Position numbers and translations under genes: made by a program. Source: Acidimicrobiaceae bacterium (GTDB lineage: Bacteria; Actinomycetota; Acidimicrobiia; Acidimicrobiales; RAAP-2). From it: a stretch of DNA of 45,603 nt. Positions 7,518 through 15,618 of the stretch are shown here, piece by piece (positions within the stretch are counted from its first letter, which is position 1; each line of letters begins with the position of its first letter). The notes beneath the pieces are model-generated. The model was not told the DNA's origin and made no database searches. It saw only the letters and a list, made by a program, of their open reading frames with translations. The stretch spans positions 1 through 45,603 of the forward strand of contig PKYK01000060.1 of NCBI GenBank assembly GCA_003133665.1, written 5' to 3'.

Positions 7518-9260
7518 ATGGACCGTTCCGAGCGATTCACTAACCCCAATCGTCCCGACGACGACCAGATTGTCGTGAGTTCGCCACGGGAGCAGATCCT
7601 GGGCGACGTCGAGCAGGCCACGCGTCGCATCGAAATGCTCGAGGAACAACTGCTCGAGGCCCGAGGTCAGGTGGCCCAGACCCGTTCGAACAACGAGAAG
7701 CTGACCATCACGATTCAACAGACTCGTGATCAGATTGCGGCATTGCGCGACGAAGTCGAGAAGCTTACGCAACCACCTGCGGTGTACGGCACCTTCGTCG
7801 ACTTCAACGACGACGGCACCGTCGACATCTTCGCCTCGGGCCGAAAGATGCGCGTGGCCCTGCATCCCGGCATTGACCCCGGGCAGATCGATCGGGGCAA
7901 CGAGGTCGTGCTCAACGAATCCTTCACGGTCATCGGCGTGCGCGACGCCGACGGTCAGGGAGAGGTCGTGACCGTCAAAGAGGTGCTCGACGACCGCCGG
8001 GTTCTGATCTACGGTCGCGCGGACGAGGAGCGGGTCGTGGAACTCGCTGATGCGCTGAGCGACGTCAAGCTGCGCAGCGGTGACGCGCTTCTCCTTGATC
8101 TGCGCTCGAACCTGCTCACCGAGAAGCTCGTGCGCCAAGAGGCCGAGGAACTCGTTCTCGAGGAGGTTCCCGATATCACGTACGCCGACGTCGGGGGACT
8201 CGATGCTCAGATCGAGTCGATCACCGACGCCGTCGAATTGCCCTACTTGCACCGCGCGCTCTTTCAGGACTACGAGCTGCCCGCACCCAAGGGCATCCTG
8301 CTCTACGGTCCGCCGGGCTGCGGCAAGACGTTGATCGCCAAGGCGGTCGCCAACTCACTCTCGGCCAAGGTCGCCGAGTTGAGCGGCAACCGCAATGTGC
8401 GTTCGTACTTCTTGAACATCAAGGGTCCCGAGCTGCTGAACAAGTACGTGGGTGAGACTGAGCGTCAGATTCGACTGGTCTTCCAACGGGCCCGTGAGAA
8501 GGCGGAGGAGGGCGTACCGGTCATTGTCTTCTTCGACGAGATGGATTCGCTGTTTCGTACTCGCGGAACGGGTATCAGTTCGGACATGGAGTCGACGATC
8601 GTTCCCCAACTCCTCGCCGAGATCGACGGCGTGGAATCGCTGCGCGACGTCATCGTCATCGGGGCGACCAACCGCGAAGACCTGATCGATCCGGCGATAC
8701 TGCGACCGGGGCGCCTCGACGTGAAGATCAAGATCGAGCGGCCCGACGCCGATGCCGCCGCCCAGATCTTCCAGCGCTACCTGCACTCTGATCTGCCAAT
8801 TGACGAGCAACTCGTGAAGGAACTCGGTGGTGGTGACCGCAACAAGGCCATCCGGAGCATGATCGAGGAGACCGTGTCCGACATGTACCGCGTGGACGAT
8901 GAGAACCGATTCCTCGAAGTCACGTACCAGGGCGGTGACAAGGAGATCCTGTACTTCAAGGACTTCGCCTCGGGCGCCATGATCGAGAACATCGTGCGTC
9001 GCGCCAAGAAGCTCGCGGTGAAACGCGAGATCGCCGGAAGTGGACGCGGACTGCGCAGCGCAGACCTGCTCGAGTCGATTCGCCAGGAATACCGCGAGAA
9101 TGAGGACCTCCCCAACACGACGAACCCAGACGACTGGGCGCGAATCTCGGGCAAGAAGGGCGAGCGGATCAACTTCATCCGCACTCTGATTAACCGCGAG
9201 GAGACCGACGTCAAGGGTGGCCGTTCCATCCAACACGTCGGAACCGGGCAGTACCTCTAA
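7518..9260 (+). CDS. arc: Proteasome-associated AAA+ ATPase Arc/Mpa
   Basis: Hexameric unfoldase that recognises Pup-tagged proteins and feeds them into the 20S core. Seen in order: coiled coil (about 25-85), OB-type interdomain (about 88-215), AAA+ module with Walker A GPPGCGKT (264-271), Walker B IVFFDE (336-341), and arginine-finger region ILRPGRLD. The C-terminus is GQYL, matching the penultimate-Tyr tail by which Mpa docks on the proteasome. 580 residues, close to mycobacterial Mpa (609). Starts at an ATG six bases after a TAGGGT hexamer; dop starts 4 bases after its stop. Confidence 0.97.
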   Translation: MDRSERFTNPNRPDDDQIVVSSPREQILGDVEQATRRIEMLEEQLLEARGQVAQTRSNNEKLTITIQQTRDQIAALRDEVEKLTQPPAVYGTFVDFNDDGTVDIFASGRKMRVALHPGIDPGQIDRGNEVVLNESFTVIGVRDADGQGEVVTVKEVLDDRRVLIYGRADEERVVELADALSDVKLRSGDALLLDLRSNLLTEKLVRQEAEELVLEEVPDITYADVGGLDAQIESITDAVELPYLHRALFQDYELPAPKGILLYGPPGCGKTLIAKAVANSLSAKVAELSGNRNVRSYFLNIKGPELLNKYVGETERQIRLVFQRAREKAEEGVPVIVFFDEMDSLFRTRGTGISSDMESTIVPQLLAEIDGVESLRDVIVIGATNREDLIDPAILRPGRLDVKIKIERPDADAAAQIFQRYLHSDLPIDEQLVKELGGGDRNKAIRSMIEETVSDMYRVDDENRFLEVTYQGGDKEILYFKDFASGAMIENIVRRAKKLAVKREIAGSGRGLRSADLLESIRQEYRENEDLPNTTNPDDWARISGKKGERINFIRTLINREETDVKGGRSIQHVGTGQYL

Positions 9261-9264
9261 AGCG

Positions 9265-10752
9265 ATGGCCATCGCGAAGGTACTCGGTGTCGAGACCGAG
9301 TTCGGCATCGCCGGTGGACCGGACCTCGATCCGATAGTGGCGTCGAGCATCATCGTGAACGCCTACGCCCAGCAGGGCCGGACGCGCATCAACTGGGACT
9401 TCGAAGGCGAGACGCCCGATCTCGACGCGCGCGGGCTGCCGGGCCTCACGTCCTTCGCGCCGGTCGTGGAGACGCATCTGGCGAACACGGTGCTTACCAA
9501 CGGCGCTCGCCTCTACGTGGATCACGCCCATCCCGAGTACTCGTCACCCGAGTGTCGAACGCCTCTCGAAGCCACCCTCTACGACACCGCGGGCGAGGAG
9601 GTGCTGCGCCGAGCCCTGCTCGCTGCCAACGAGTCGCTCGAACCCGACCAGGCAATCACGCTGTACAAGAACAACTCGGATGGCAAGGGGAATTCCTACG
9701 GCACCCACGAGAACTACCTGTTGGAGCGCGAGGTTGAGTTCGCACGCGTGATTCGAGCCATGGTGCCGCACTTCGTGTCGCGCCAGATCATTATCGGCGC
9801 CGGCAAGGTCGGCGCCGAGACCGAGGACGGGCTGGAGACGAATCCGGCCTTCCAGATCAGCCAGCGGGCCGAGTTCTTCGAGGAGGTTGTGGGGCTTGAG
9901 ACCACGCTGAAGCGCCCCATCATCAACACGCGTGACGAGCCGCACAGTGACGCCGAACGCTTCCGCCGCCTCCACGTCATCATCGGCGACGCCAATCTCA
10001 GTCAGGTCGCCACGTTGGTCAAGCTCGGCTCCACGGCGCTACTCCTCGCGGTCCTGGAGGACCGGGGGGCCGAGGTCTTTCCGAGCCCACCGCGACACCC
10101 CGTGCGGGCGCTGCGGCTCTTCTCCCTCGACACGACGCTCCTGGTGGCGGCGGAGTGCGAGGACGATCGCCAACGCACCGCGTGGGACTTCCAGGACCAG
10201 CTCTGGCACCTCGCCGACCACTACGTCGAGCAGCGCGGCGGGGACGCGGTGGGGCCGCCCGAACAGGTTCGTGCGATCGTCGACCAGTGGCGCGAGATGC
10301 TCGACGGCGTGCGCGACGACCGAGGGGCGATCGCCGACCGCGTGGATTGGGTAGCCAAGATGCGTGTCGTCAACGGATACCAGGAGCGCTACGACCTGGC
10401 CGCCGGCGACGCCCGGCTGCGCGCAATTGATCTGCAGTACCACGATCTTCGAGCGGAACGCTCGCTCGCACAGCGTGTCGGACTGCGCCAGCTCTTCAGC
10501 CCGGAGCAGGTTCGTGAAGCGGTTCACAACCCGCCAACGAGCACGCGCGCCTACTTTCGGGGCCAGTGCGTGGCCCGCTACCCGGACCAGATCGTGGCTG
10601 CGAACTGGGACTCCGTGGTCTTTGACCTCGGCCAGGGCCCGCTCCAGAGGGTTCCTATGATGGACCCGCTGCGAGGTACCGCCGAACTGACGTCTGACTT
10701 GCTAGAAACGTGTCCAACGGCCGATGACCTACTCGAAGCACTAGACAGGTAG
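9265..10752 (+). CDS. dop: Pup deamidase/depupylase
   Basis: Deamidates the C-terminal Gln of Pup to Glu and removes Pup from substrates. Seen: glutamine-synthetase-like fold motifs GVETEFGI at the start, the catalytic Asp86 in YVDHAHPEY, KNNSDGKGNSYGTHENYL, and INTRDEPHSDAERFRRLHVI. A longer insertion between the first motif and YVDHAHPEY (roughly residues 35-65) corresponds to the Dop loop and separates it from PafA. The ATG at 9265 gives 495 residues. Needed here, because the Pup in this locus ends in GGQ. Confidence 0.96.
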   Translation: MAIAKVLGVETEFGIAGGPDLDPIVASSIIVNAYAQQGRTRINWDFEGETPDLDARGLPGLTSFAPVVETHLANTVLTNGARLYVDHAHPEYSSPECRTPLEATLYDTAGEEVLRRALLAANESLEPDQAITLYKNNSDGKGNSYGTHENYLLEREVEFARVIRAMVPHFVSRQIIIGAGKVGAETEDGLETNPAFQISQRAEFFEEVVGLETTLKRPIINTRDEPHSDAERFRRLHVIIGDANLSQVATLVKLGSTALLLAVLEDRGAEVFPSPPRHPVRALRLFSLDTTLLVAAECEDDRQRTAWDFQDQLWHLADHYVEQRGGDAVGPPEQVRAIVDQWREMLDGVRDDRGAIADRVDWVAKMRVVNGYQERYDLAAGDARLRAIDLQYHDLRAERSLAQRVGLRQLFSPEQVREAVHNPPTSTRAYFRGQCVARYPDQIVAANWDSVVFDLGQGPLQRVPMMDPLRGTAELTSDLLETCPTADDLLEALDR

Positions 10753-10762
10753 AACTGAAGAT

Positions 10763-10957
10763 ATGAGTGAACAAGAGCGAATCCAGAAACAGCGCGTCGA
10801 GCGCACCGCCGAAGTGGCGAGCGACGTGTCGGTGGACGCGACCAAAGGCGAGCAGTTGAAGGCCGACCTTGACGATCTGCTCGACGAAATCGACGAGGTG
10901 CTCGAGGAGAACGCCGAGGAGTTCGTGCGCAACTACGTGCAAAAGGGCGGTCAGTAG
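10763..10957 (+). CDS. pup: Prokaryotic ubiquitin-like protein Pup
   Basis: 64 residues, mostly charged and predicted disordered. The central helical segment KADLDDLLDEIDEVLEENAEEF is what Mpa coiled coils bind in known systems, and the end VQKGGQ is the attachment tail. The terminal Gln means Dop must deamidate it before PafA can ligate it to substrate lysines. Placed between dop and prcB as in other actinobacteria, with 10 bases upstream and 3 bases downstream. Confidence 0.97.
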   Translation: MSEQERIQKQRVERTAEVASDVSVDATKGEQLKADLDDLLDEIDEVLEENAEEFVRNYVQKGGQ

Positions 10958-10960
10958 TCC

Positions 10961-11755
10961 ATGGGCCTTCCGCTGTACAGCGCTCACAGTGATCCCGGAC
11001 CGTCGTTCTTCCATTACGCCGAAGGCGCGGGTCTGACGACGTCGCCGGGGCCCACGGACTTCGCACTGCCACACGCGACCACCATCATTGCCGTGCGGTA
11101 CGTGGGCGGGGTGGTGATGGTTGGCGACCGCCAAGCAACGGGTAATTACATCGCTAGTCGCGACGTGCGAAAGATCGAAGCCGCTGATCGATACACCGCG
11201 ATTGCCATTTCGGGTACAGCGGCACGCGGCATCGAGTTCATCAGAATGGCGCAGCTCTCCTTCGAGCACTACGAGAAGATGACCGACGCGACCCTGAGCC
11301 TCGAGGGCAAGGCGAACTACCTCTCGCCAATAATCCAACGGAACAATCTCACGTCGCCGCTGATGGTGCTGCCCCTGCTCGCGGGCTGGGACCCGAGCCA
11401 CCAGGTCGGGCGAATCTTCGAGTACGACGGCGCCGGGGGCTGCTACGAACGCCTCGATTTTTCAACCATCGGTTCGGGTTCACCGTTCGCCGAGAACACC
11501 CTGCGCCTGGGATTTCGCAGCGACCTCGACCTAGAGGCCGCTCTGCAGCTCGGGGCGCTGGCCCTCTACGAAGCCGGCGACAACGATCCGAGCACCGGGG
11601 GACCCGACTTCGTTCGCAATCTCTATCCGATGATGGTGACGATCAACGCCGACGGCTTCCAGGAGCTGGCCAACGATGACATCGCGAACCGTTTTCGAGC
11701 GATCAACGAGCGTCGTACCCAAACGGGGGGCCTCGCCGGAGGCACGCTGCGATGA
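10961..11755 (+). CDS. prcB: 20S proteasome beta subunit
   Basis: Proteolytic subunit of the core particle. A propeptide of about 39 residues precedes TTIIAV; by family comparison, self-cleavage exposes Thr40 as the nucleophile. Asp56 is at mature position 17 (GDR), and the lysine expected at 33 is at 32 because the loop before RDVRK is one residue shorter than in mycobacteria. The residue before the cleavage point is Ala, where mycobacterial PrcB has Gly. 264 residues. Its stop overlaps the prcA start (ATGA). Confidence 0.96.
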   Translation: MGLPLYSAHSDPGPSFFHYAEGAGLTTSPGPTDFALPHATTIIAVRYVGGVVMVGDRQATGNYIASRDVRKIEAADRYTAIAISGTAARGIEFIRMAQLSFEHYEKMTDATLSLEGKANYLSPIIQRNNLTSPLMVLPLLAGWDPSHQVGRIFEYDGAGGCYERLDFSTIGSGSPFAENTLRLGFRSDLDLEAALQLGALALYEAGDNDPSTGGPDFVRNLYPMMVTINADGFQELANDDIANRFRAINERRTQTGGLAGGTLR

Positions 11756-12429
11756 GCAATTACTTCTACGTCGCGCCCGAGCAGTTGATCAAGGACCGTG
11801 CCGAATTCGCGCAGAAGGGGATTGCCAGGGGGCGTTCAATAGTGGCGGCGATCTACGAAGTTGGTGTCGTCATGGTCGCCGAGAACCCTTCCGCGTCGCT
11901 GAACAAGATCTCCGAGATCTACGACCGCATCGCCTTCGCCGGGGTTGGTAAGTACAACGAATTCGACCGCCTGCGCGAGGCGGGCATTCGCTGGGCCGAC
12001 GGCACCGGTTTCACCTACTCGAGAGAGGACGTCGACGCGCGGGCGCTGGCCAACTACTACGCCCAGCACGTCGGCGACATGTTCACCGAGGGTCCCAAGC
12101 CCCTCGAAGTCGAGATTCTGGTAGCCCAGTTGGGCAGCAAGTTCCGCCCGACCAAGCTCTACCGGATCGCCTATGAGGGCACCATCTCCGACGAGACCCG
12201 CTTCGCGGTGCTCGGCGGCGACGCCGAGACCATCAAGGGGCGCTTCGCGGCGTCCGAGGAGAGACTCGAGCCGCTCGCCACGACGCTCAAGAACGCGGTG
12301 GCGGCCCTCGCGGGGCCCGACCGTACGATCCCGGTTGCCGACCTCGAGGTGTGCCTCCTCGAGGACCGCGGGAGTCGGCGCACCTTCAAGCGCCTCACCG
12401 ACGACGAACTGAGTGAGCTCCTGCGCTGA
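11752..12429 (+). CDS. prcA: 20S proteasome alpha subunit
   Basis: Structural subunit forming the outer rings and gate of the core particle; no catalytic Thr. Seen: a short gate-type N-terminus, EQLIKDRAEFAQKGIARGRS where the alpha-specific helix lies, VGVVMVAEN, and ISEIYDRIAFAGVGKYNEFDRLR. 225 residues; the C-terminus lacks the longer disordered extension of mycobacterial PrcA. Starts with an ATGA overlap with prcB, so the two subunits are probably translated in a coupled way. Confidence 0.95.
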   Translation: MSNYFYVAPEQLIKDRAEFAQKGIARGRSIVAAIYEVGVVMVAENPSASLNKISEIYDRIAFAGVGKYNEFDRLREAGIRWADGTGFTYSREDVDARALANYYAQHVGDMFTEGPKPLEVEILVAQLGSKFRPTKLYRIAYEGTISDETRFAVLGGDAETIKGRFAASEERLEPLATTLKNAVAALAGPDRTIPVADLEVCLLEDRGSRRTFKRLTDDELSELLR

Positions 12430-12451
12430 GCGGTCAGCGACGGCCCCGACC

Positions 12452-13831
12452 ATGCTGCGGCGCATCTACGGCATCGAAACCGAGTACGGCATCACCTTCT
12501 CACTGCGCGGTCAGCGTCGACTCAGCCCCGACGAGGTCTCGCGGTTCCTCTTTCGCAAAGTGGTCGCCTGGGGCCGTTCGAGCAACGTCTTCCTCGAGAA
12601 CGGGAGTCGGCTGTATCTCGACGTCGGCAGCCACCCGGAATACGCGACCGCCGAATGCGACACCCTGGCCGACGTGGTCGCCCAGGACAAGGCCGGCGAG
12701 GCGATCCTGCGTGAATTGGTCGACTACGCCCAGAACCAGTTGGCGGACGAGGGGATTCGTGGCGATATCTACCTGTTCAAGAACAACACAGACTCGTCGG
12801 GCAATTCGTACGGTTGCCACGAGAACTACTGCATCGAGCGCATCGACGATCTGAGCCGCCTCGAGCAGGTCTTCATCCCGTACCTCATCAGTCGCCAGAT
12901 CTTCACGGGCGCCGGCAAGGTCGTGACGAACGCGAAGGGCACGGTGTACTCGATGAGCCAGCGCGCTGAGCACATCTGGGAGGCGATCTCGTCGGCCACC
13001 ACCCGCAGTCGGCCCATCATCAACACCCGCGACGAGCCGCACGCCGATCCCGAGCGGTACCGGCGTCTTCACGTCATCGTCGGCGACTCCAACATGAGCG
13101 AGTTCGCGACCTATCTGAAGGTGGGGACCGCCAGCGTGATCCTCGCCATGATCGAAGACAAGACAACGGTGCTGCGCGACTACAACATGGCCTCGCCGAT
13201 CAACGCGCTGCGCGACATCTCCTACGACCTCTGGAGCAAGGAGCCGGTCAAGCTGAGCAGTGGACGCGACATGACCGCCCTCGAGATCCAAGAAGACCTC
13301 TGCGAGCGCGCCGAGTTGTTCTTGCAGAACCACCAGCTGCCGGCCGACCAGGTCCACGCGGTGCGTCTGTGGCGCGAGGTGATCGAACAGTACCGCAGCG
13401 ATCCGATGATGCTCGCCGATCGCGTCGACTGGATCGCCAAGCTGCAGATCATCGAGCGCGAGCGCGAGCGCAGCGGGGTGGAACTCAGCGATCCGAAGAT
13501 CGCCCTGATCGACCTGCTGTACCACGACACGAACTACGAACGGGGCCTCTACTACCGTCACCAGTCCCGCGGGCACTTCCAGCGCATGGTGAGCGACGAC
13601 GACATCGCCGCGGCATCACAGACGCCACCGGCGACCACGCGCGCCCACATGCGTGGCACGTTCATCAAGGCCGCCAAGCAGTGGCGGCGCGACTACACCG
13701 TGGACTGGGTCCACCTGAAGCTGAACGACGAGATGCAACGGACCGTGCTGCTCAAGGATCCATTCAAGAGCAATGACGATCGATTCCAGAAGTTGCTGCT
13801 CTCGCTCGAGCGCCACGACCGGCGCGAGTAA
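12452..13831 (+). CDS. pafA: Pup-protein ligase
   Basis: Uses ATP to join the deamidated C-terminal Glu of Pup to lysines of target proteins. Seen: RRIYGIETEYGITF at the start, catalytic Asp57 in YLDVGSHPEY, FKNNTDSSGNSYGCHENY, INTRDEPHADPERYRRLHVIVGD, and a C-terminal domain with HMRGTFIKAAKQWRRDYTVDW. It lacks the Dop loop. 459 residues. Paralogous to dop. Its TAA stop lies in the -10 hexamer of lepB; pafB and pafC, which follow pafA in mycobacteria, are absent. Confidence 0.96.
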   Translation: MLRRIYGIETEYGITFSLRGQRRLSPDEVSRFLFRKVVAWGRSSNVFLENGSRLYLDVGSHPEYATAECDTLADVVAQDKAGEAILRELVDYAQNQLADEGIRGDIYLFKNNTDSSGNSYGCHENYCIERIDDLSRLEQVFIPYLISRQIFTGAGKVVTNAKGTVYSMSQRAEHIWEAISSATTRSRPIINTRDEPHADPERYRRLHVIVGDSNMSEFATYLKVGTASVILAMIEDKTTVLRDYNMASPINALRDISYDLWSKEPVKLSSGRDMTALEIQEDLCERAELFLQNHQLPADQVHAVRLWREVIEQYRSDPMMLADRVDWIAKLQIIERERERSGVELSDPKIALIDLLYHDTNYERGLYYRHQSRGHFQRMVSDDDIAAASQTPPATTRAHMRGTFIKAAKQWRRDYTVDWVHLKLNDEMQRTVLLKDPFKSNDDRFQKLLLSLERHDRRE

Positions 13832-13834
13832 CCT
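13829..13834 (+). promoter_or_regulatory. Leaderless -10 for lepB
   Basis: TAACCT, six bases (AACTCC) before the lepB GTG. Its TAA is also the pafA stop codon. Confidence 0.55.
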
Positions 13835-13840
13835 AACTCC

Positions 13841-14449
13841 GTGCTCGAAGAGACTCCCACCGAACCCTTTGCCGCGCCGCTGCCCGAGAGCGGCGGCGGC
13901 GGCGCGTCTGCGCGACGGATGAAGCATCGCCGTCGAGTGGTCGCCGAGTGGATCATCATCGTGATAGCCGCGGTGCTGGTCTCATTCCTGATGCGCACGT
14001 ACGTCGTGCAGACCTTCTACATTCCGTCGGCGTCGATGGAGCCCACGCTGCAGATAGGCGACCGGATCATCGTCTCCAAGTTGAGCGTGGACTTCGGCAC
14101 GATCCATCAGGGCGACATTCTGGTCTTCAAGGCACCACCCGCCGAGCACTGCGGTGAAGTGGTGACCGACCTCGTAAAGCGCGTCATCGGGTTGCCGGGC
14201 GACCACCTGACCTCAAAGGGCAACACCATCTACGACAACGGACTGGCGGTCAAAGAGACCTGGACCCACAGTGAGCCGCTCGGTACCTCCATTGGCAATG
14301 TCATCGTACCGCCGAACGCGTACTTCATGATGGGCGACAACCACGCTGACTCGTGCGACAGCCGGATGTGGGGCAGCGTGCCCAAGGCCGACGTCATTGG
14401 CAAGGTTTTCCTGCGAATCTGGCCCGTGTCACGAATTGGCTTCCTCTAA
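13841..14449 (+). CDS. lepB: Type I signal peptidase
   Basis: Membrane serine protease that cleaves signal peptides of exported proteins. Seen: a soluble Pro/Gly-rich N-terminus, one transmembrane helix (about 35-52), the nucleophile Ser65 in SASMEPTL, the general-base lysine K113 in DLVKRVIGLPGD, and the box MMGDNHADSCDSRMWG. 202 residues. It lies between pafA and tatA, so the export-related genes lepB-tatA-tatC sit together. GTG start supported by the upstream hexamer. Confidence 0.94.
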   Translation: MLEETPTEPFAAPLPESGGGGASARRMKHRRRVVAEWIIIVIAAVLVSFLMRTYVVQTFYIPSASMEPTLQIGDRIIVSKLSVDFGTIHQGDILVFKAPPAEHCGEVVTDLVKRVIGLPGDHLTSKGNTIYDNGLAVKETWTHSEPLGTSIGNVIVPPNAYFMMGDNHADSCDSRMWGSVPKADVIGKVFLRIWPVSRIGFL

Positions 14450-14471
14450 GAGTTGAACGCGGCGCCGCCTC

Positions 14472-14477
14472 TAGAAT
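14472..14477 (+). promoter_or_regulatory. Leaderless -10 for tatA
   Basis: TAGAAT, six bases (GGGGCC) before the GTG at 14484. Confidence 0.6.
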
Positions 14478-14483
14478 GGGGCC

Positions 14484-14882
14484 GTGTTCAGTTTGAGTCC
14501 AATCAAGATCATGGTGATTGTGGCCGTGGTGTTGCTGCTCCTCGGACCCGACAAACTGCCCGACGTCGCCCACAAACTCGGATCCAGCTGGCGCGCCCTG
14601 AAACGGATTCAAGAGCGCGTTGAATCCGAGGTTCGCGAGGCGATTCCCGACCTGCCGAGTTCGGGTGATATCGCGCGAATAGCCCGTAGCCCGGTCAATC
14701 TGCTCAATCAGTTGGCCGACCGGGTCGACGCCAAGGAAGAGATAGCGCTGGCCAGCGAAGCTGCGCCTTCGTCCGAGGAACCCCCCGACGAGCCCGAACC
14801 GCTGATCGCTCCGGCACCCGACGTACCCACCGTCGTCCGCTCCAACGACACGCCGCCCTCGTTCGACCCGTCGCTCAACTAG
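14484..14882 (+). CDS. tatA: Twin-arginine translocase subunit TatA/TatB
   Basis: Pore-forming or receptor-type component of the Tat export system for folded proteins. Seen: a short N-terminal transmembrane helix (about 8-21), the hinge LLLLGPDKLP, an amphipathic helix (VAHKLGSSWRALKRI), then an acidic, Pro-rich disordered tail to residue 132. The family signature is clear, but TatA and TatB cannot be separated with certainty. Starts at a GTG directly after a TAGAAT hexamer; tatC follows 7 bases after the stop. Confidence 0.9.
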   Translation: MFSLSPIKIMVIVAVVLLLLGPDKLPDVAHKLGSSWRALKRIQERVESEVREAIPDLPSSGDIARIARSPVNLLNQLADRVDAKEEIALASEAAPSSEEPPDEPEPLIAPAPDVPTVVRSNDTPPSFDPSLN

Positions 14883-14889
14883 GTCGGTC

Positions 14890-15618
14890 ATGGCACGATT
14901 CCGCGATGCCGCGTCCGGCATGACGTTGGCCGAGCACCTCGCCGAGGCCCGCCACCGTTTTCTGCTTTCCACCGTGGCCGTGATGAGCCTCGGGGTCGTG
15001 GCCTTTCTCATCTACCCCCAGATACTGCACGTGCTCCAGCAGCCCTACTGTCGCGCCGTTCCGCGGCACTGCACCTTCCTCGTGACCAATCCACTGGATG
15101 GTCTGACGCTTCGCATCAAGATTGCGTTCTTTGGCGGGCTGCTCTTCGCGTCACCCGTTCTCTTCTGGCAGGTCTGGCGGTTCATCACCCCCGGACTGAA
15201 GGCGAAGGAGCGGCGCTACGCGGTGCCCTTCGTGGCGGCCTCGCTGACGTTCTTCATAGCGGGGGTCGTCGTGGCCTACTTCAGCTTCGGTCACGCCATC
15301 GCCTTCCTGCAGGCCATTGGCGGCAAATCACTCATCAGCGCCTACAACCCGAACCAGTACCTGACGTTGTTCCTGCTGATGATGTTCATCTTCGGGGTCA
15401 CTTTCGAATTCCCGGTCGTGCTCGTCGCGATTGAGCTTGCCGGTCTGGTGACGCCGAATCAACTCCTGAAGTCCTGGCGATACGCACTCATCGGCATCAC
15501 CATCGCCTCGGCGGTCTTCACGCCCAGCGGCGACCCACTCTCGATGATGGCGCTGGCCGCACCGCTCACCATCTTCTACTTCATGTCCATTGGCATCGGC
15601 AAGCTGTTGCGCCGGTGA
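14890..15618 (+). CDS. tatC: Twin-arginine translocase subunit TatC
   Basis: Integral membrane receptor for twin-arginine signal peptides. 242 residues with six predicted membrane spans. Seen: MTLAEHLAEARHRF near the N-terminus (the family's HLxExRxR region), FVTNPLDGLTLRIKIAF-type segment, FWQVWRFITPGLKAKERR, and FGVTFEFPVVLV in the C-terminal half. Follows tatA in the same operon; its stop overlaps the GTG of the helicase gene. Confidence 0.95.
   Translation: MARFRDAASGMTLAEHLAEARHRFLLSTVAVMSLGVVAFLIYPQILHVLQQPYCRAVPRHCTFLVTNPLDGLTLRIKIAFFGGLLFASPVLFWQVWRFITPGLKAKERRYAVPFVAASLTFFIAGVVVAYFSFGHAIAFLQAIGGKSLISAYNPNQYLTLFLLMMFIFGVTFEFPVVLVAIELAGLVTPNQLLKSWRYALIGITIASAVFTPSGDPLSMMALAAPLTIFYFMSIGIGKLLRR

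Noticed and set aside
12500..13576. Minus-strand open frame of 358 codons opposite pafA
   Set aside because: Antisense shadow of a firmly identified gene; no motifs and no start signal.
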